34,959 nt of DNA from the IMG/VR virus record IMGVR_UViG_3300036770_007130, positions 1 to 34,959 of that record; one strand, 5' to 3'. The stretch is from a virus. The first letter of the stretch is position 1, and the number at the start of each line of letters is the position of its first letter. The notes beneath the pieces are model-generated. The model saw only the letters and a list, made by a program, of their open reading frames with translations. It did no database searches and was not told the DNA's origin. Positions 13,955 to 21,792 of this stretch are shown here, piece after piece. Made by a program: the position numbers and the translations under genes.

Positions 13955-14389
13955 TTACTTCATCAAATCGACTATATCATGTCGATGCTTTAAAACAAAT
14001 GTGTTGGGAATGTGTTGTTTATTTAACACCTCACCGTCTATCATATTAAGTACATATTTTCCATCATCGATCCAGACTAAATTGTAATTTAGTCGATGTA
14101 CCTGATCGTAATAAGTTCTTATTTCCCCCGAGGGTGCATGCACGGTCAATGTGATAGTATACAGCATGCCCAGGGCTTTTGCAACATCACAATAGTAGTT
14201 TTCGGAGATCAACAACCAAGGATCTGGCCAGGCTGAAGAATCGGCGGGATCAAGATAGTAAGGACTAAACGGAGAGTTTTGCCAAAAGGCCGACACATCG
14301 GCCAATGCCGATTCCAGAGATCTGGAATCGAGAGTCTTACGAAATGTTCGCCAGTGAGCCAACCGTTCACTGGTTTCTAGTTTCCACAT
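13955..14389 (-). CDS. Conserved hypothetical phage protein
   Basis: A 144-residue protein with many Trp and Tyr residues. Residues 1-35 are helical (SERLAHWRTFRKTLDSRS), residues 35-58 hold a WQNSPFSPYYLDPADSSAWP block, and residues 60-144 alternate helix and strand (ITLTVHAPSGEIRTYYDQVH, then YVLNMIDGEVLN). Proteins with this WP-DPW block occur in T4-like marine phages with no assigned role. It lies between the tail spike and nrdA, nine bases after the spike's stop. I cannot assign a function. Confidence 0.75.
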   Translation of the reverse strand: MWKLETSERLAHWRTFRKTLDSRSLESALADVSAFWQNSPFSPYYLDPADSSAWPDPWLLISENYYCDVAKALGMLYTITLTVHAPSGEIRTYYDQVHRLNYNLVWIDDGKYVLNMIDGEVLNKQHIPNTFVLKHRHDIVDLMK

Positions 14390-14398
14390 TGATTGCTT

Positions 14399-15751
14399 TT
14401 ATAGATAGTATTTTACGGTGTAAGACATTTCAGCCGCAGACGAGGAAGCATTGTTATAGGACACTGCCCCGGTGTCGGAATCAACAGATAGTTCGATTTG
14501 TAGATCATCGCTCTCGATGTAGTCGTCTTGGTGTTGATACCCCGATGCATTAGCTGATGATTTGAATGTGCCGGTGCGTGTTTCGCTCCCGTCGGTGATC
14601 ATGTAATCCATGATTAAATGCTTGTAATCAGCCAATGAAAAAGAAATAGCATGTTCGCCTACAGCCAAAGATTCTTTGACACCTAAAGTTTGCTGTTCGC
14701 TGCCGCGGCGATCGTCTAGAGGCGTCGTGGTGAATAGGTTGCGCTCAGTTATATCAGTGGAATCCATCCTTGACGAAGCCGTGATTATGACTCCATTGGT
14801 GGTGTCAGATAAAACTGTGTCTGCATGGAGGTCCACGAAAGAACATCCCTTGATCACCAATCCGTCAACTTCTCCGAAGGTTTCGATTCCAGCGTTGTGC
14901 AAGGCAAATTCACACTCATTGAAAAATACTCGCTGTGTTGGGAAGAATCCACTGGCCCCGCTCAAATAGACTGCCGCATGAGAGGAACCCGCATCACTGC
15001 CGGGCATAGAGGCTCCGGTAAACGAAACACGATGGAAGTAGATATCAAATCCTCCGTCGATAACGACGCAAGGGTTCAATTGATTCCCCCCATTTTCGAA
15101 TCCAATGTCGGCGATGGCATAGTCACGAGCCTGTGTGGGTATCGACCCGGGTTTGTCGCCGAGATTGGCGCCGATAGCGCCGTTGTTGTCTGACAGTCTT
15201 GCGATGGTGGTCACATCTTGTTTGCTGCCAATGATGGTATTTTGTTTTCCGTCACCCACGATCCTTACAAAGGGAGGGATTACGATGGTGTCCGACACCA
15301 GATAATAGCCCGCAGGGAAGTAAACAGTACGATGCATGTCGATGCCGCCAATGGTTGACGAGTATGCATAGGCATTGTTCAAGGCACGGTTGATGGCATC
15401 CGTATCATCAGCATCACCGTTGCCCAGTGCGCCAAAGTCTCGCACATTGACAAAATCGTCGAGTTTTTCTTGCAAGGTACGACGGAATCCTTCTTCGTTG
15501 TCGGCTGTGATTGCCACTGCACCGTAAGGAAGACCCTTGAACTGGAATTGGTCAAACAGGGCCAAGATGTCAGAATGCTCTGTGAGTATTTCTGTTTTGC
15601 CTTCTACAGGGGCACCTTCGGTCAAAGTACCGTTGCCGATGTAGAGTTTCCTTGAGTCGATGCTCCAGCCCAGCTCAGCAGATGCCAGGTTGGGCAGGTC
15701 TTGTTGTAGACCTCTGCGATGCTGTATACGCGATATTTGGATGATGGCCAT
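14399..15751 (-). CDS. Tail spike with pectate-lyase-type beta-helix
   Basis: A 450-residue protein. Residues 6-50 match the N-terminal module of the major tropism determinant type (IQHRRGLQQDLPNLASAELG, then KLYIGNGT), found on many phage fibre proteins. Residues 100-345 have the pectate lyase superfamily start VNVRDFGALGNGDADDTDAI and repeated short strands of a right-handed beta-helix (FENGGNQLNPCVVIDGG, FFNECEFALHNAGIET). The last 100 residues are beta-rich and may be the trimer or receptor tip. Such spikes bind and may cleave host polysaccharide; catalytic residues cannot be read from sequence alone. A late-promoter motif (CATAAATA) lies 28 bases upstream. Confidence 0.87.
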   Translation of the reverse strand: MAIIQISRIQHRRGLQQDLPNLASAELGWSIDSRKLYIGNGTLTEGAPVEGKTEILTEHSDILALFDQFQFKGLPYGAVAITADNEEGFRRTLQEKLDDFVNVRDFGALGNGDADDTDAINRALNNAYAYSSTIGGIDMHRTVYFPAGYYLVSDTIVIPPFVRIVGDGKQNTIIGSKQDVTTIARLSDNNGAIGANLGDKPGSIPTQARDYAIADIGFENGGNQLNPCVVIDGGFDIYFHRVSFTGASMPGSDAGSSHAAVYLSGASGFFPTQRVFFNECEFALHNAGIETFGEVDGLVIKGCSFVDLHADTVLSDTTNGVIITASSRMDSTDITERNLFTTTPLDDRRGSEQQTLGVKESLAVGEHAISFSLADYKHLIMDYMITDGSETRTGTFKSSANASGYQHQDDYIESDDLQIELSVDSDTGAVSYNNASSSAAEMSYTVKYYL

Positions 15752-15778
15752 ATTCTTGTAAGATTCCGTGGTTGTCTG

Positions 15779-15786
15779 TATTTATG
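15779..15786 (-). promoter_or_regulatory. Late-promoter-like motif upstream of the tail spike
   Basis: CATAAATA on the minus strand matches the T4 late consensus TATAAATA in 7 of 8 positions. It lies in the 45-base gap between the radical SAM gene and the tail spike and would give a leader of about 20 bases. Confidence 0.65.
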
Positions 15787-15796
15787 CTGGCAAAGG

Positions 15797-16786
15797 TCAA
15801 ATGTTTTTAAGCGTGAACAGCTTTTTAGGCAGGTGTTCTTGGGCCGGCAGGATGTCGCCGCGGCTATACATGAATCCACACATGTTACAGGTCTTTTCGG
15901 GAGACTTTTGACGAGAAAACCATTCATCGACGGAGGATTCCGAGGCCGAAATATCCAGAGATTGGTAATCTTGATAATAGGGTTTCCACGCAGGATCGCT
16001 ACCTAGCCCATAGGTATCTAGGGTGTGATTTAATACCGCACGAGGTGGGCATTTCCACAATTTTCCATCGTAGATCTGCACATAATTCTTGATATGGCAT
16101 TCTCGATGATTGTCTAACAGTGCCTGCTCGTCGTTGTAGTCGTGCCACGGTCGTAACCCAGGGCCGTGTCCTCGGTAATGGCTAACGAAATGTGTTTCAT
16201 ATTGCCGGGTGAAACTCAGCATCACTATGTTGCGAGTTCCACTGCTGTCCTGTAACAGATGAAACTCTTTGTCGGGGCCGTCCCAGTCTGTGCCAGTGGT
16301 CCAATGCAGTCCCATGTTGGGGAATCGCTTGACGCATGCTTCTAATATGAGATCTTTGAGGCGATTGAAATTATCTAACACCAAGCTATAATAGGGTTCC
16401 GTGGTGGTATGATGCGTGACACTGAGAAACAACCGGTTGGGGCCATGAGCGAACAATTCATCGACATGGTCAAACAATTTGTCGATGTAATAGCCATTGG
16501 TATTGACCCATATGGGCATGTCGTAACCGTCCCAGGTCTTGGGCCAGCATTCGGCGGCTAGCCGGAACCAATCGATCAGCTTTGGGTTCATGGTGGGTTC
16601 ACCACCAAACAAGATCAATCGTTTGGGAGTGATGTATCGACTCCAATGCCGGATGGCAGTAGCGACTTCATTGATGTCTTGCAGTCCCTTGACTTCACGG
16701 TGATCGCTAAAAGTACAGCAACCTTGGCAACTGAGCTGGCAGCTACGGATTATAACAAGATCTAAATTGTCAACAACATGCTTCAT
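15797..16786 (-). CDS. Radical SAM protein with SPASM-like C-terminal cysteines
   Basis: The start at 16786 overlaps the TGA of the nuclease gene as ATGA; eleven more codons upstream lie inside that gene. The 329-residue protein has the radical SAM cluster motif CQLSCQGCC (C16, C20, C23), the GGEP motif (LILFGGEPTMNP, near residue 60) and later cysteines in CHIKNY, WKCPPR and a terminal CNMCGF, which resemble an auxiliary-cluster (SPASM/Twitch) domain. Such enzymes modify peptides, proteins or small molecules by radical chemistry; the substrate here is unknown. It is the last gene of the run that begins with iscU, so phage-made Fe-S clusters could serve it. Confidence 0.88.
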   Translation of the reverse strand: MKHVVDNLDLVIIRSCQLSCQGCCTFSDHREVKGLQDINEVATAIRHWSRYITPKRLILFGGEPTMNPKLIDWFRLAAECWPKTWDGYDMPIWVNTNGYYIDKLFDHVDELFAHGPNRLFLSVTHHTTTEPYYSLVLDNFNRLKDLILEACVKRFPNMGLHWTTGTDWDGPDKEFHLLQDSSGTRNIVMLSFTRQYETHFVSHYRGHGPGLRPWHDYNDEQALLDNHRECHIKNYVQIYDGKLWKCPPRAVLNHTLDTYGLGSDPAWKPYYQDYQSLDISASESSVDEWFSRQKSPEKTCNMCGFMYSRGDILPAQEHLPKKLFTLKNI

Positions 16787-17478
16787 AGTCGATAGTACTG
16801 CTCGACTCGGCGCATCCACTGTTCGCTCCAGTGTGCAAACTCGTCCTCGTCGACTACGAATTCTTGGTATTCTGGCGTAGATTCTGGAGTTTTAGGCTGC
16901 GCACACATCAAGATCACGCCAGTTTTGATGTCAGTGCCGTGCATGTTGTTGTGGGCGGCAGCGTAGGCCGCGAGCTGTAAGAAATAATCTTCGATCCACT
17001 CGCGCTTCTTGGGTTTGTTGGTCTGCTTGAAGTCCATGATGGCCGGGCGACCCTTCCATACACCCAAGCAGTCGGTGGTGCCAGCGTAGAGACCGCTATA
17101 GTACAAGGGCACCTCTACACCCCAGAACTCGTCGACATTGTTCAAGCCTTTGAGTATGACTTCGGCGGCCATGAACCACGAGGGCTGTGCGAAAGGATTG
17201 CCCGGCAAATCTTTCATCTCTCCGGTCTTGACATAGTGCTCGAGATAACTGTGCATCCTGGTACCACGGTTGGCAGCTTCGGTGACGATCTGTTGTGCCT
17301 TGGCTTCGCCTACACTCTTCTTCCAGCGTTCCAGAGCTTCGATTTTTTCTCGGGGCTTGGTGCGGTCTAAGATAGTGGTCACCGAAGGAACCTTGCTGCC
17401 GTCGGGCAGGCAATAGTGTCGCTTGCCATCGATGGTTTCTCGATCGCAGGGTGTGTAGTCGTAACGATGTGTGATCAA
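16783..17478 (-). CDS. PD-(D/E)XK family nuclease (RecB/Cas4-like fold)
   Basis: A 231-residue protein with the core of the PD-(D/E)XK family: RGTRMH (71-76, the GxxxH helix), D136 in AGTTD, D149 and K151 in IMDFKQ, and QLAAY (168-172). This arrangement is that of RecB/Cas4-type exonucleases, and similar genes are annotated as exonucleases in T4-like marine phages. It lacks the clustered C-terminal cysteines of Cas4/AddB proteins, so it probably has no Fe-S cluster. The frame has no ATG near its start; translation begins at TTG (17478) directly after the erpA stop, with only a weak GGA upstream. Role: DNA processing in replication or recombination. Confidence 0.86.
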   Translation of the reverse strand: MITHRYDYTPCDRETIDGKRHYCLPDGSKVPSVTTILDRTKPREKIEALERWKKSVGEAKAQQIVTEAANRGTRMHSYLEHYVKTGEMKDLPGNPFAQPSWFMAAEVILKGLNNVDEFWGVEVPLYYSGLYAGTTDCLGVWKGRPAIMDFKQTNKPKKREWIEDYFLQLAAYAAAHNNMHGTDIKTGVILMCAQPKTPESTPEYQEFVVDEDEFAHWSEQWMRRVEQYYRL

Positions 17479-17802
17479 TTAGATTCCAAAACTACTACCA
17501 CATCCACAGGTAGTTTGTGCATTGGGATTACTGATAGAGAAATTACTGCCCATGAGGTCTTCGCGATAGTCAATGACAGCGCCCTGAAGGTATTGCATGC
17601 TCATGGCATCTACCAAAACTTTGGATTCACCGATACTGACCTCAAAGTCATCGTCATTTTGTTCTTCGTCGAATGTGAAGCCGTACTGGAATCCCGAACA
17701 TCCGCCGCCTTGAACGAATGTGCGTAGAAACAAGTTGGGATTGTTTTCTTCAGCCAACAAATCCAAGATTTTAGTTTTTGCTGATTCTGTTATTTCGATC
17801 AT
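17479..17802 (-). CDS. erpA: A-type Fe-S carrier, ErpA-like
   Basis: The start at 17802 (MIEITESAK) overlaps the iscA stop as ATGA. The 107-residue protein matches ErpA closely: [11 protein letters not shown] (C35), VDAMSMQYL, and the end [14 protein letters not shown] (C99, C101). The three cysteines hold a transient 2Fe-2S or 4Fe-4S cluster that is passed to client enzymes. It follows iscA, def and iscU in the same run. The ErpA-type GFQYGF and SSF features separate it from the IscA-type copy next door, so the phage carries two different A-type carriers rather than a duplicated gene. Confidence 0.92.
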   Translation of the reverse strand: MIEITESAKTKILDLLAEENNPNLFLRTFVQGGGCSGFQYGFTFDEEQNDDDFEVSIGESKVLVDAMSMQYLQGAVIDYREDLMGSNFSISNPNAQTTCGCGSSFGI

Positions 17803-18122
17803 ACTCGGAAACTTTCTCCGCATCCACAGCGGTCTTTTTCATTGGGATTGATGAATTCAAATCCCTCATTCAATCCCCGCTTTTGCCAATCCATGGTCAT
17901 ACCGTGCATATAGACCATGTGTCGTGAGTCGATGTAGACGCGGATGCCATCGATGTCATAGTGCGGGGCATCTACCAATCTCCCATCATCGACATATTCT
18001 AACACATAAGCGAGCCCAGAGCAACCGGTAGTTCGGACGCCAACACGGATGCCAATGCCCCGACCGCGCTGTTCCAGGAAATAGCGTATTTTTTCATTGG
18101 CAGCTGGTGTTATTGATATCAT
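17799..18122 (-). CDS. iscA: A-type Fe-S carrier, IscA-like
   Basis: A 107-residue protein matching proteobacterial Isc[21 protein letters not shown] (C34) and [20 protein letters not shown] (C99, C101). The cysteines bind an Fe-S cluster or iron for delivery to target proteins. It is coupled by ATGA to def upstream and to the erpA-like gene downstream. The strong likeness to proteobacterial IscA suggests capture from such a host. No IscS, HscA, HscB or ferredoxin gene is seen in this window, so sulfur must come from the host desulfurase or from a gene elsewhere. Confidence 0.93.
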   Translation of the reverse strand: MISITPAANEKIRYFLEQRGRGIGIRVGVRTTGCSGLAYVLEYVDDGRLVDAPHYDIDGIRVYIDSRHMVYMHGMTMDWQKRGLNEGFEFINPNEKDRCGCGESFRV

Positions 18123-18613
18123 CGTTTACGAGCCCGTTTGACAGCAGTCTGGAATCGGAGATCGCTGACATAATTCTTGAATGTCAATCCATTTAAATGA
18201 TCCAGTTCGTGCAGGAAACATTTGGCATCTATGCCCTGAAACATGCGTTCTTGCCAGGTACCATCTCGATCCTGCCATTGTGCTGTGGCATACTTGGGTC
18301 TTGCTATCTCAAGTTCGACACCGGGAAAACTGAGACATCCCTCGGGCGCCATCCATTGTTCCTGGCTGGCATGCTTGAGTTGGGGATTGTACATGACTAT
18401 GACTTGGCTGTTTTCTTGTATGTGCATGGCCAGCACACGGAACCGGTATCCAACTTGGTTGGCAGCAAGACCAATACCGTGTTCTTCCAGCATAGTTTCG
18501 ACCAAGTCGGTTTCTAGTTGTTCGATGTCATCAACCGGTGGTTGAGAAAAATCCCAAGGCGAGCAAGGCTCAAGCAGGACAGGGTCCGGCCAAGTTCTAA
18601 TAGTTAATCTCAT
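18119..18613 (-). CDS. def: Peptide deformylase
   Basis: A 164-residue protein with all three deformylase motifs: GIGLAANQVG (46-55), EGCLSFPG (91-98, metal ligand C93) and HELDHLNG (135-142, ligands H135 and H139, catalytic E136). It removes the formyl group from new proteins. Phage deformylases are known from marine T4-like phages, where they are thought to sustain protein maturation (for example of photosystem D1 in cyanophages); no such client gene is present here. It sits between iscU and iscA, coupled by ATGA on both sides. Native deformylases are iron enzymes, a possible link with the neighbouring Fe-S genes. Confidence 0.95.
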   Translation of the reverse strand: MRLTIRTWPDPVLLEPCSPWDFSQPPVDDIEQLETDLVETMLEEHGIGLAANQVGYRFRVLAMHIQENSQVIVMYNPQLKHASQEQWMAPEGCLSFPGVELEIARPKYATAQWQDRDGTWQERMFQGIDAKCFLHELDHLNGLTFKNYVSDLRFQTAVKRARKR

Positions 18614-18987
18614 TGGTGCTTTTTACGGTAGTCTTCGATGGCTGCTTTGATGGCGTCTTCGGCCAGGATCGAGCAGTGTATCTTCACAGGAGGTAATGCT
18701 AACTCCGTGGCGATCTCGGTGTTCTTGATCTCGGCTGCTTGGTCCAGGGTCTTGCCTTTGACCCACTCAGACACTAGACTGCTACTAGCGATGGCCGATC
18801 CACATCCATATGTCTTGAATTTAGCGTCGGTGATGACGCCATCTTCTACTCGTATCTGTAACTTAAGAACATCTCCGCAAGCCGGAGCTCCCACGAGTCC
18901 CGTGCCTACTGCTGGATCGTCCTTAGGCAAGGAACCCACGTTGCGTGGGTTCTCATAGTGATCTAATACTTTGTTTGAGTAAGCCAT
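18610..18987 (-). CDS. iscU: Fe-S cluster assembly scaffold IscU
   Basis: A 125-residue protein with every IscU hallmark: C37 and D39 in PACGD, C62 in YGCGSAIASSS, C105 in KIHCS, and the LPPVK chaperone-binding motif (98-102). Length equals bacterial IscU. It is the scaffold on which 2Fe-2S clusters are built from sulfur supplied by IscS and then released with HscA/HscB; the intact LPPVK suggests it can use the host HscA. The ribosome site is AAAGG. It starts the coupled run iscU, def, iscA, erpA, nuclease, radical SAM. Confidence 0.95.
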   Translation of the reverse strand: MAYSNKVLDHYENPRNVGSLPKDDPAVGTGLVGAPACGDVLKLQIRVEDGVITDAKFKTYGCGSAIASSSLVSEWVKGKTLDQAAEIKNTEIATELALPPVKIHCSILAEDAIKAAIEDYRKKHQ

Positions 18988-19011
18988 GAACTAACCTTTC
19001 GGTTTAGTTTA

Positions 19012-19128
19012 CTATTTTTTGCTGAACATGTCAACGAGTTTGGCTTGGATGGCCCGGGCCCAGAAAGGCTGTGGGAAGTTCCAACCGACAAACGCACCTA
19101 CTGCTATCCAGAATAGTGTATCCATCAT
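19012..19128 (-). CDS. 38-residue membrane peptide
   Basis: A short gene with an excellent ribosome site (CAAGGAGCAACTC before the ATG at 19128; a second ATG follows at 19125). The peptide begins MMDTLFWIAVGAFVGWNFPQ and ends in a basic MFSKK. One membrane helix (residues 4-17) is followed by an amphipathic helix. It fits exactly in the gap between the 137-aa gene and iscU. Tiny membrane peptides with GWNxPQP-type motifs are, as I recall, seen in other marine T4-like phages, but no function is known. Confidence 0.75.
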   Translation of the reverse strand: MMDTLFWIAVGAFVGWNFPQPFWARAIQAKLVDMFSKK

Positions 19129-19143
19129 GAGTTGCTCCTTGAT

Positions 19144-19557
19144 TTATGAACGATTTTTGAGAGCACGCTGAGCCATGGCATCAACGGTCTTCTCAGGATT
19201 CATTGCGCGGCTGCCCGATGCCAGTGTGGGGGCATCGTCAATGGCGTCATCACTGAATGTCTTGAGGTACACATACTTGACGCCATGCTCGTCATCTTTG
19301 ATGTCTTTGATGAGGTTCTTCACTGACTCATTGGTCTTAAAAGCGCCCAGTAGGCTGTCGAGATTGAACTCTTCGTGACCTGTGCCTTTGACCATACCAA
19401 TCAGGCTGTCAACACGCACCTTGGGAACAAGGTGCTTGTCATGGCTGCGATTACGCAAGAATTCCAAGGCAGTGATGAGGTTGGCGTCACCGCGAGCATC
19501 AGCCTCATCTTCGATGATGTCGTCAACCAGTTTGCTGTTGAACTCTTGGAGTCTCAT
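19144..19557 (-). CDS. Hypothetical protein with possible capsid-targeting N-terminus
   Basis: A 137-residue, mostly helical, charged protein (IIEDEADARGDANLITALEFL, split here at 20 residues as IIEDEADARGDANLITALEF). It starts MRLQEFNSKL; L-Q-E at 3-5 and I-I-E at 14-16 fit the (L/I)-x-E cleavage pattern of T4 gp21-type prohead proteases. The start overlaps the stop of the 231-aa gene as TAATG. Similar proteins occur in marine myophages. I infer a possible internal head protein; the family itself is not recognised. Confidence 0.75.
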   Translation of the reverse strand: MRLQEFNSKLVDDIIEDEADARGDANLITALEFLRNRSHDKHLVPKVRVDSLIGMVKGTGHEEFNLDSLLGAFKTNESVKNLIKDIKDDEHGVKYVYLKTFSDDAIDDAPTLASGSRAMNPEKTVDAMAQRALKNRS

Positions 19558-20252
19558 TATCTACGCTCGCGGCCGATCTCTTCTTCGCCCCCGGCAGCTG
19601 CATCAGTGGCGGCGAATTCGTCGGCGGGTTCTTCTGCATCAAAATCACTTTCGGGGGGAAGTTCGCCGGCAATGTCAGCACCAGGTATGGCCATGTCAGT
19701 GGCGGGAGCTTGTTCGCCGGCTAGGGCACGGGCAGCACCGTCGGCACCTTCGCGGCTCTGCTGCAGGCTCTGTGCCAGTGCGTCCAACATGGGAGCCACT
19801 GTGGCTTTGAATGCATCGGCTTGTTCCATGCCAATCTGATCGCGGATGGCGTCAAGCAAAGCAGGCATCTGCTCGTTCTGCATCTTGCCAACTCGCTCCA
19901 TCATGTCTTGCATGCTGTCGACGATGTCACGAGCAGCCAGGATGGCTTCGCTCTTGGCTGTTTCAGATTCCGTGACCACTGTTTCTTCGGCGATCACTTC
20001 GGCATCATTGGCCAACCAGCTGTCAAGACCTTCTTTGACCATGAGCATTTCCATGTACTTGGGGTTCTTTTCTGCTGTATGCACGCCGTGGCTGGCACGG
20101 ATGGCAGCTAGGCTTTCGCCTATGGCTTTGGCCAGACGCTGTGCTTTGTCTGTGGTGAGAGTGGCGTAATCGATGGCAAAACCAAAACGGCTTTCCATGA
20201 CACGATTGAGTTTTTTTGTGCGGCTGGCGCCGCCGATTTCTGTAAGTTTCAT
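19557..20252 (-). CDS. Acidic helical protein, possible internal head or scaffold protein
   Basis: A 231-residue protein. It starts MKLTEIGGASRTKK, with L-T-E at 3-5 as a possible prohead-protease site. Residues 15-120 are helical, residues 105-170 contain a Met/Gln-rich helix (DSMQDMMERVGKMQNEQMP), and the last 60 residues are Ala/Glu/Asp/Pro-rich and disordered (ESDFDAEEPADEFAATDA). An acidic, helical, easily degraded protein with this N-terminus fits a scaffold or internal core protein, but there is no direct motif. Coupled to the basic 190-aa gene upstream by ATGA. Confidence 0.75.
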   Translation of the reverse strand: MKLTEIGGASRTKKLNRVMESRFGFAIDYATLTTDKAQRLAKAIGESLAAIRASHGVHTAEKNPKYMEMLMVKEGLDSWLANDAEVIAEETVVTESETAKSEAILAARDIVDSMQDMMERVGKMQNEQMPALLDAIRDQIGMEQADAFKATVAPMLDALAQSLQQSREGADGAARALAGEQAPATDMAIPGADIAGELPPESDFDAEEPADEFAATDAAAGGEEEIGRERR

Positions 20253-20821
20253 GATTTAGGATCCCAAACTTTCAAGTATTTAGTTGATTTTAAACTTTTT
20301 TCAAGATTGTTTTTGGCACTGTTAAATTGTGCTTGTGCCTGCAGATAACGGTTCCAGACGAACTCGGTTTTCACTACATCTTTTTTACGGGCACTGTTTT
20401 CTATGCTTTTCTTGTAGAATGCGAGATCTGTAGACAGTTTCAGCATGCGATTATCTAGTATCAGTATTTCTCGGGCTTGTTGGAAACGACCCAGGTGCTC
20501 TAGCATGCAATAAGCCACCGCCGCACTTTTCCATAAAAAAGCAGAAACCACTTCGCCCACACGATTCTGTACTTGCCAGGTTTCGTTGGAAAGGTGCGCC
20601 ACAGAAAACCTACCCACTCGATACCCGTTTCCCATGGGGATGATCAATGGATCACGATTCGTGATCAATGCCGCCGTGGCCTCTTCCCGTGCCCAGTGCT
20701 TGATATAGGCCACAGCGAGATCCGCTGCGATCTCTAAATCTCTTACATCAGACTCGGTGGACTTGTGCTTTTTACGGGAGGATCTTCTACGAGATTTTTT
20801 TACGGTATGTGATTCTACCAT
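20249..20821 (-). CDS. Hypothetical protein with strongly basic N-terminus
   Basis: A 190-residue protein. Residues 8-20 are almost all Lys/Arg/Ser (KKSRRRSSRKKHK), which could bind nucleic acid. The middle has a mixed fold with MGNGYRVGRFSVAHLSNETW, looking like a small beta domain, followed by long charged helices (residues 100-180). It overlaps the upstream 69-aa gene by 35 bases and the downstream gene by ATGA. Not recognised. Possible DNA-associated or head protein. Confidence 0.72.
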   Translation of the reverse strand: MVESHTVKKSRRRSSRKKHKSTESDVRDLEIAADLAVAYIKHWAREEATAALITNRDPLIIPMGNGYRVGRFSVAHLSNETWQVQNRVGEVVSAFLWKSAAVAYCMLEHLGRFQQAREILILDNRMLKLSTDLAFYKKSIENSARKKDVVKTEFVWNRYLQAQAQFNSAKNNLEKSLKSTKYLKVWDPKS

Positions 20822-20996
20822 CTTGATTGGTTCTCAACAAGACATCCTTGTTGACTAGTTGATTAGCTACAACGACCTGACGCTCGGTCAAGTCTGATTT
20901 ATGTATTTCGTTACTGTTTTCAAACACACCCAACAGATCACTCTCCTCGTTGCTGATGGCGAGTTGTATTTTGTTGAGCAGTTCTACTATCTTCAT
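20787..20996 (-). CDS. Small hypothetical protein
   Basis: A 69-residue protein, MKIVELLNKIQLAISNEE at the start, then a segment with helix-helix-hairpin layout (LTERQVVVANQLVNKDVLLR, TNQDGRITYRKK) that resembles a small winged helix, where ITYRKK would be the last strand. That resemblance is only by pattern. The ATG directly follows the TAA of the coiled-coil/TM gene, and the end overlaps the next gene by 35 bases. No function assigned. Confidence 0.68.
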   Translation of the reverse strand: MKIVELLNKIQLAISNEESDLLGVFENSNEIHKSDLTERQVVVANQLVNKDVLLRTNQDGRITYRKKIS

Positions 20997-21257
20997 TTAT
21001 TTGTTGATGAGATGGACTAGCAGTCCGATTATGGCGGTTATACCCACGCCCAATAATGTTGTACCAATGGTTATCAGTTGTTTGGACTGTGCCAGCGACG
21101 ATCTACCGATCGCTTGTTTAATGTCATCGATGCCGTGCTCGATCTTGGCCACGCGATTGTCCAACGAATTAAGTTTATGTTCCAATTGTTCATACCTTTC
21201 CGCGCAAAGTTCTACGTGCGCCTCAAGGCTTTTCTTTTCAATATCGGTAGAAGACAT
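20997..21257 (-). CDS. Coiled-coil protein with C-terminal membrane anchor (paralogue of 2254-2505)
   Basis: An 86-residue protein: SLEAHVELCAERYEQLEHKL at residues 10-29, a coiled coil to about residue 55, and a C-terminal membrane helix (TLLGVGITAIIGLLVHLI, 67-84). The block LEAHVELC-x-ERY-x-x-LE is also present in the protein at 2254-2505, 18 kb away, so the two are paralogues. GAGG lies 11 bases before the ATG. The layout is like XhlA-type holin-associated proteins. The conserved Cys and His in the shared block may matter for oligomerisation or metal binding. Confidence 0.76.
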   Translation of the reverse strand: MSSTDIEKKSLEAHVELCAERYEQLEHKLNSLDNRVAKIEHGIDDIKQAIGRSSLAQSKQLITIGTTLLGVGITAIIGLLVHLINK

Positions 21258-21345
21258 CGACTTCTGTTCCTCGCTCTTTCAAATAGGGCGATGCTGTGAA
21301 TGTGCCAAAATGTGCCTTAAGAGGTGCCTGTGTATGCCTATCGCA

Positions 21346-21774
21346 TCAAAGTATATTTAAGTCAAATGCCGTAGGTTTAAAATATATGTTTTTAATCGAC
21401 CCGTAGGGATGGAATATCGGTAGCATGAACTTGGCTGTTTCTGCTAAACCAACGAGTATAGGGACTTGGGCAAAATCTCGTTCTAAACCGCCAACTGGGT
21501 CGTTGTCTTCGAGCCAGACATCGTCGTGCTCGACAGAGAAGTTGACCACCCATACCCGATGGTCGCCTTGATAGAATTCACCAAATTCCAAAGATTCAAG
21601 CGGGCCTTCGAGCACTATGGGACCTTGTATGTCCAACGGTTGGGCACGAAGTCCGATGGTCTGCAACACCGTCTCCCAGTTCCGCTGTTGATCACGGACC
21701 AGCCCCGAACCATGCAGTGCACCGGTCCGTGTGATATCTACCAATGTCAACAATGTATACTGTCTATTACCCAT
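21346..21774 (-). CDS. Conserved hypothetical phage protein
   Basis: I choose the ATG at 21774 (MGNRQYTLLTLVDITRTGA). An in-frame ATG at 21792 lies directly after the T-run of the upstream terminator and has no room for a ribosome site. From 21774 the protein has 142 residues, with WETVLQTIGLRAQP near residues 32-45, FYQGDHRVWVVNFSVEHDD and ILVGLAETAKFMLPIF towards the end. Proteins with the QxNWETVLQTIGLR block are, as I recall, common in T4-like marine phages and have no known role. How it is transcribed is unclear because the terminator is so close; read-through is likely. Confidence 0.78.
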   Translation of the reverse strand: MGNRQYTLLTLVDITRTGALHGSGLVRDQQRNWETVLQTIGLRAQPLDIQGPIVLEGPLESLEFGEFYQGDHRVWVVNFSVEHDDVWLEDNDPVGGLERDFAQVPILVGLAETAKFMLPIFHPYGSIKNIYFKPTAFDLNIL

Positions 21775-21792
21775 GCTTGTACTTATGGCCAT

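Noticed and set aside
16783-17478. Cas4-like protein as a sign of a CRISPR system
   Set aside because: No repeats, no cas1 or cas2 and no cysteine cluster. The protein fits phage exonucleases of the same fold.
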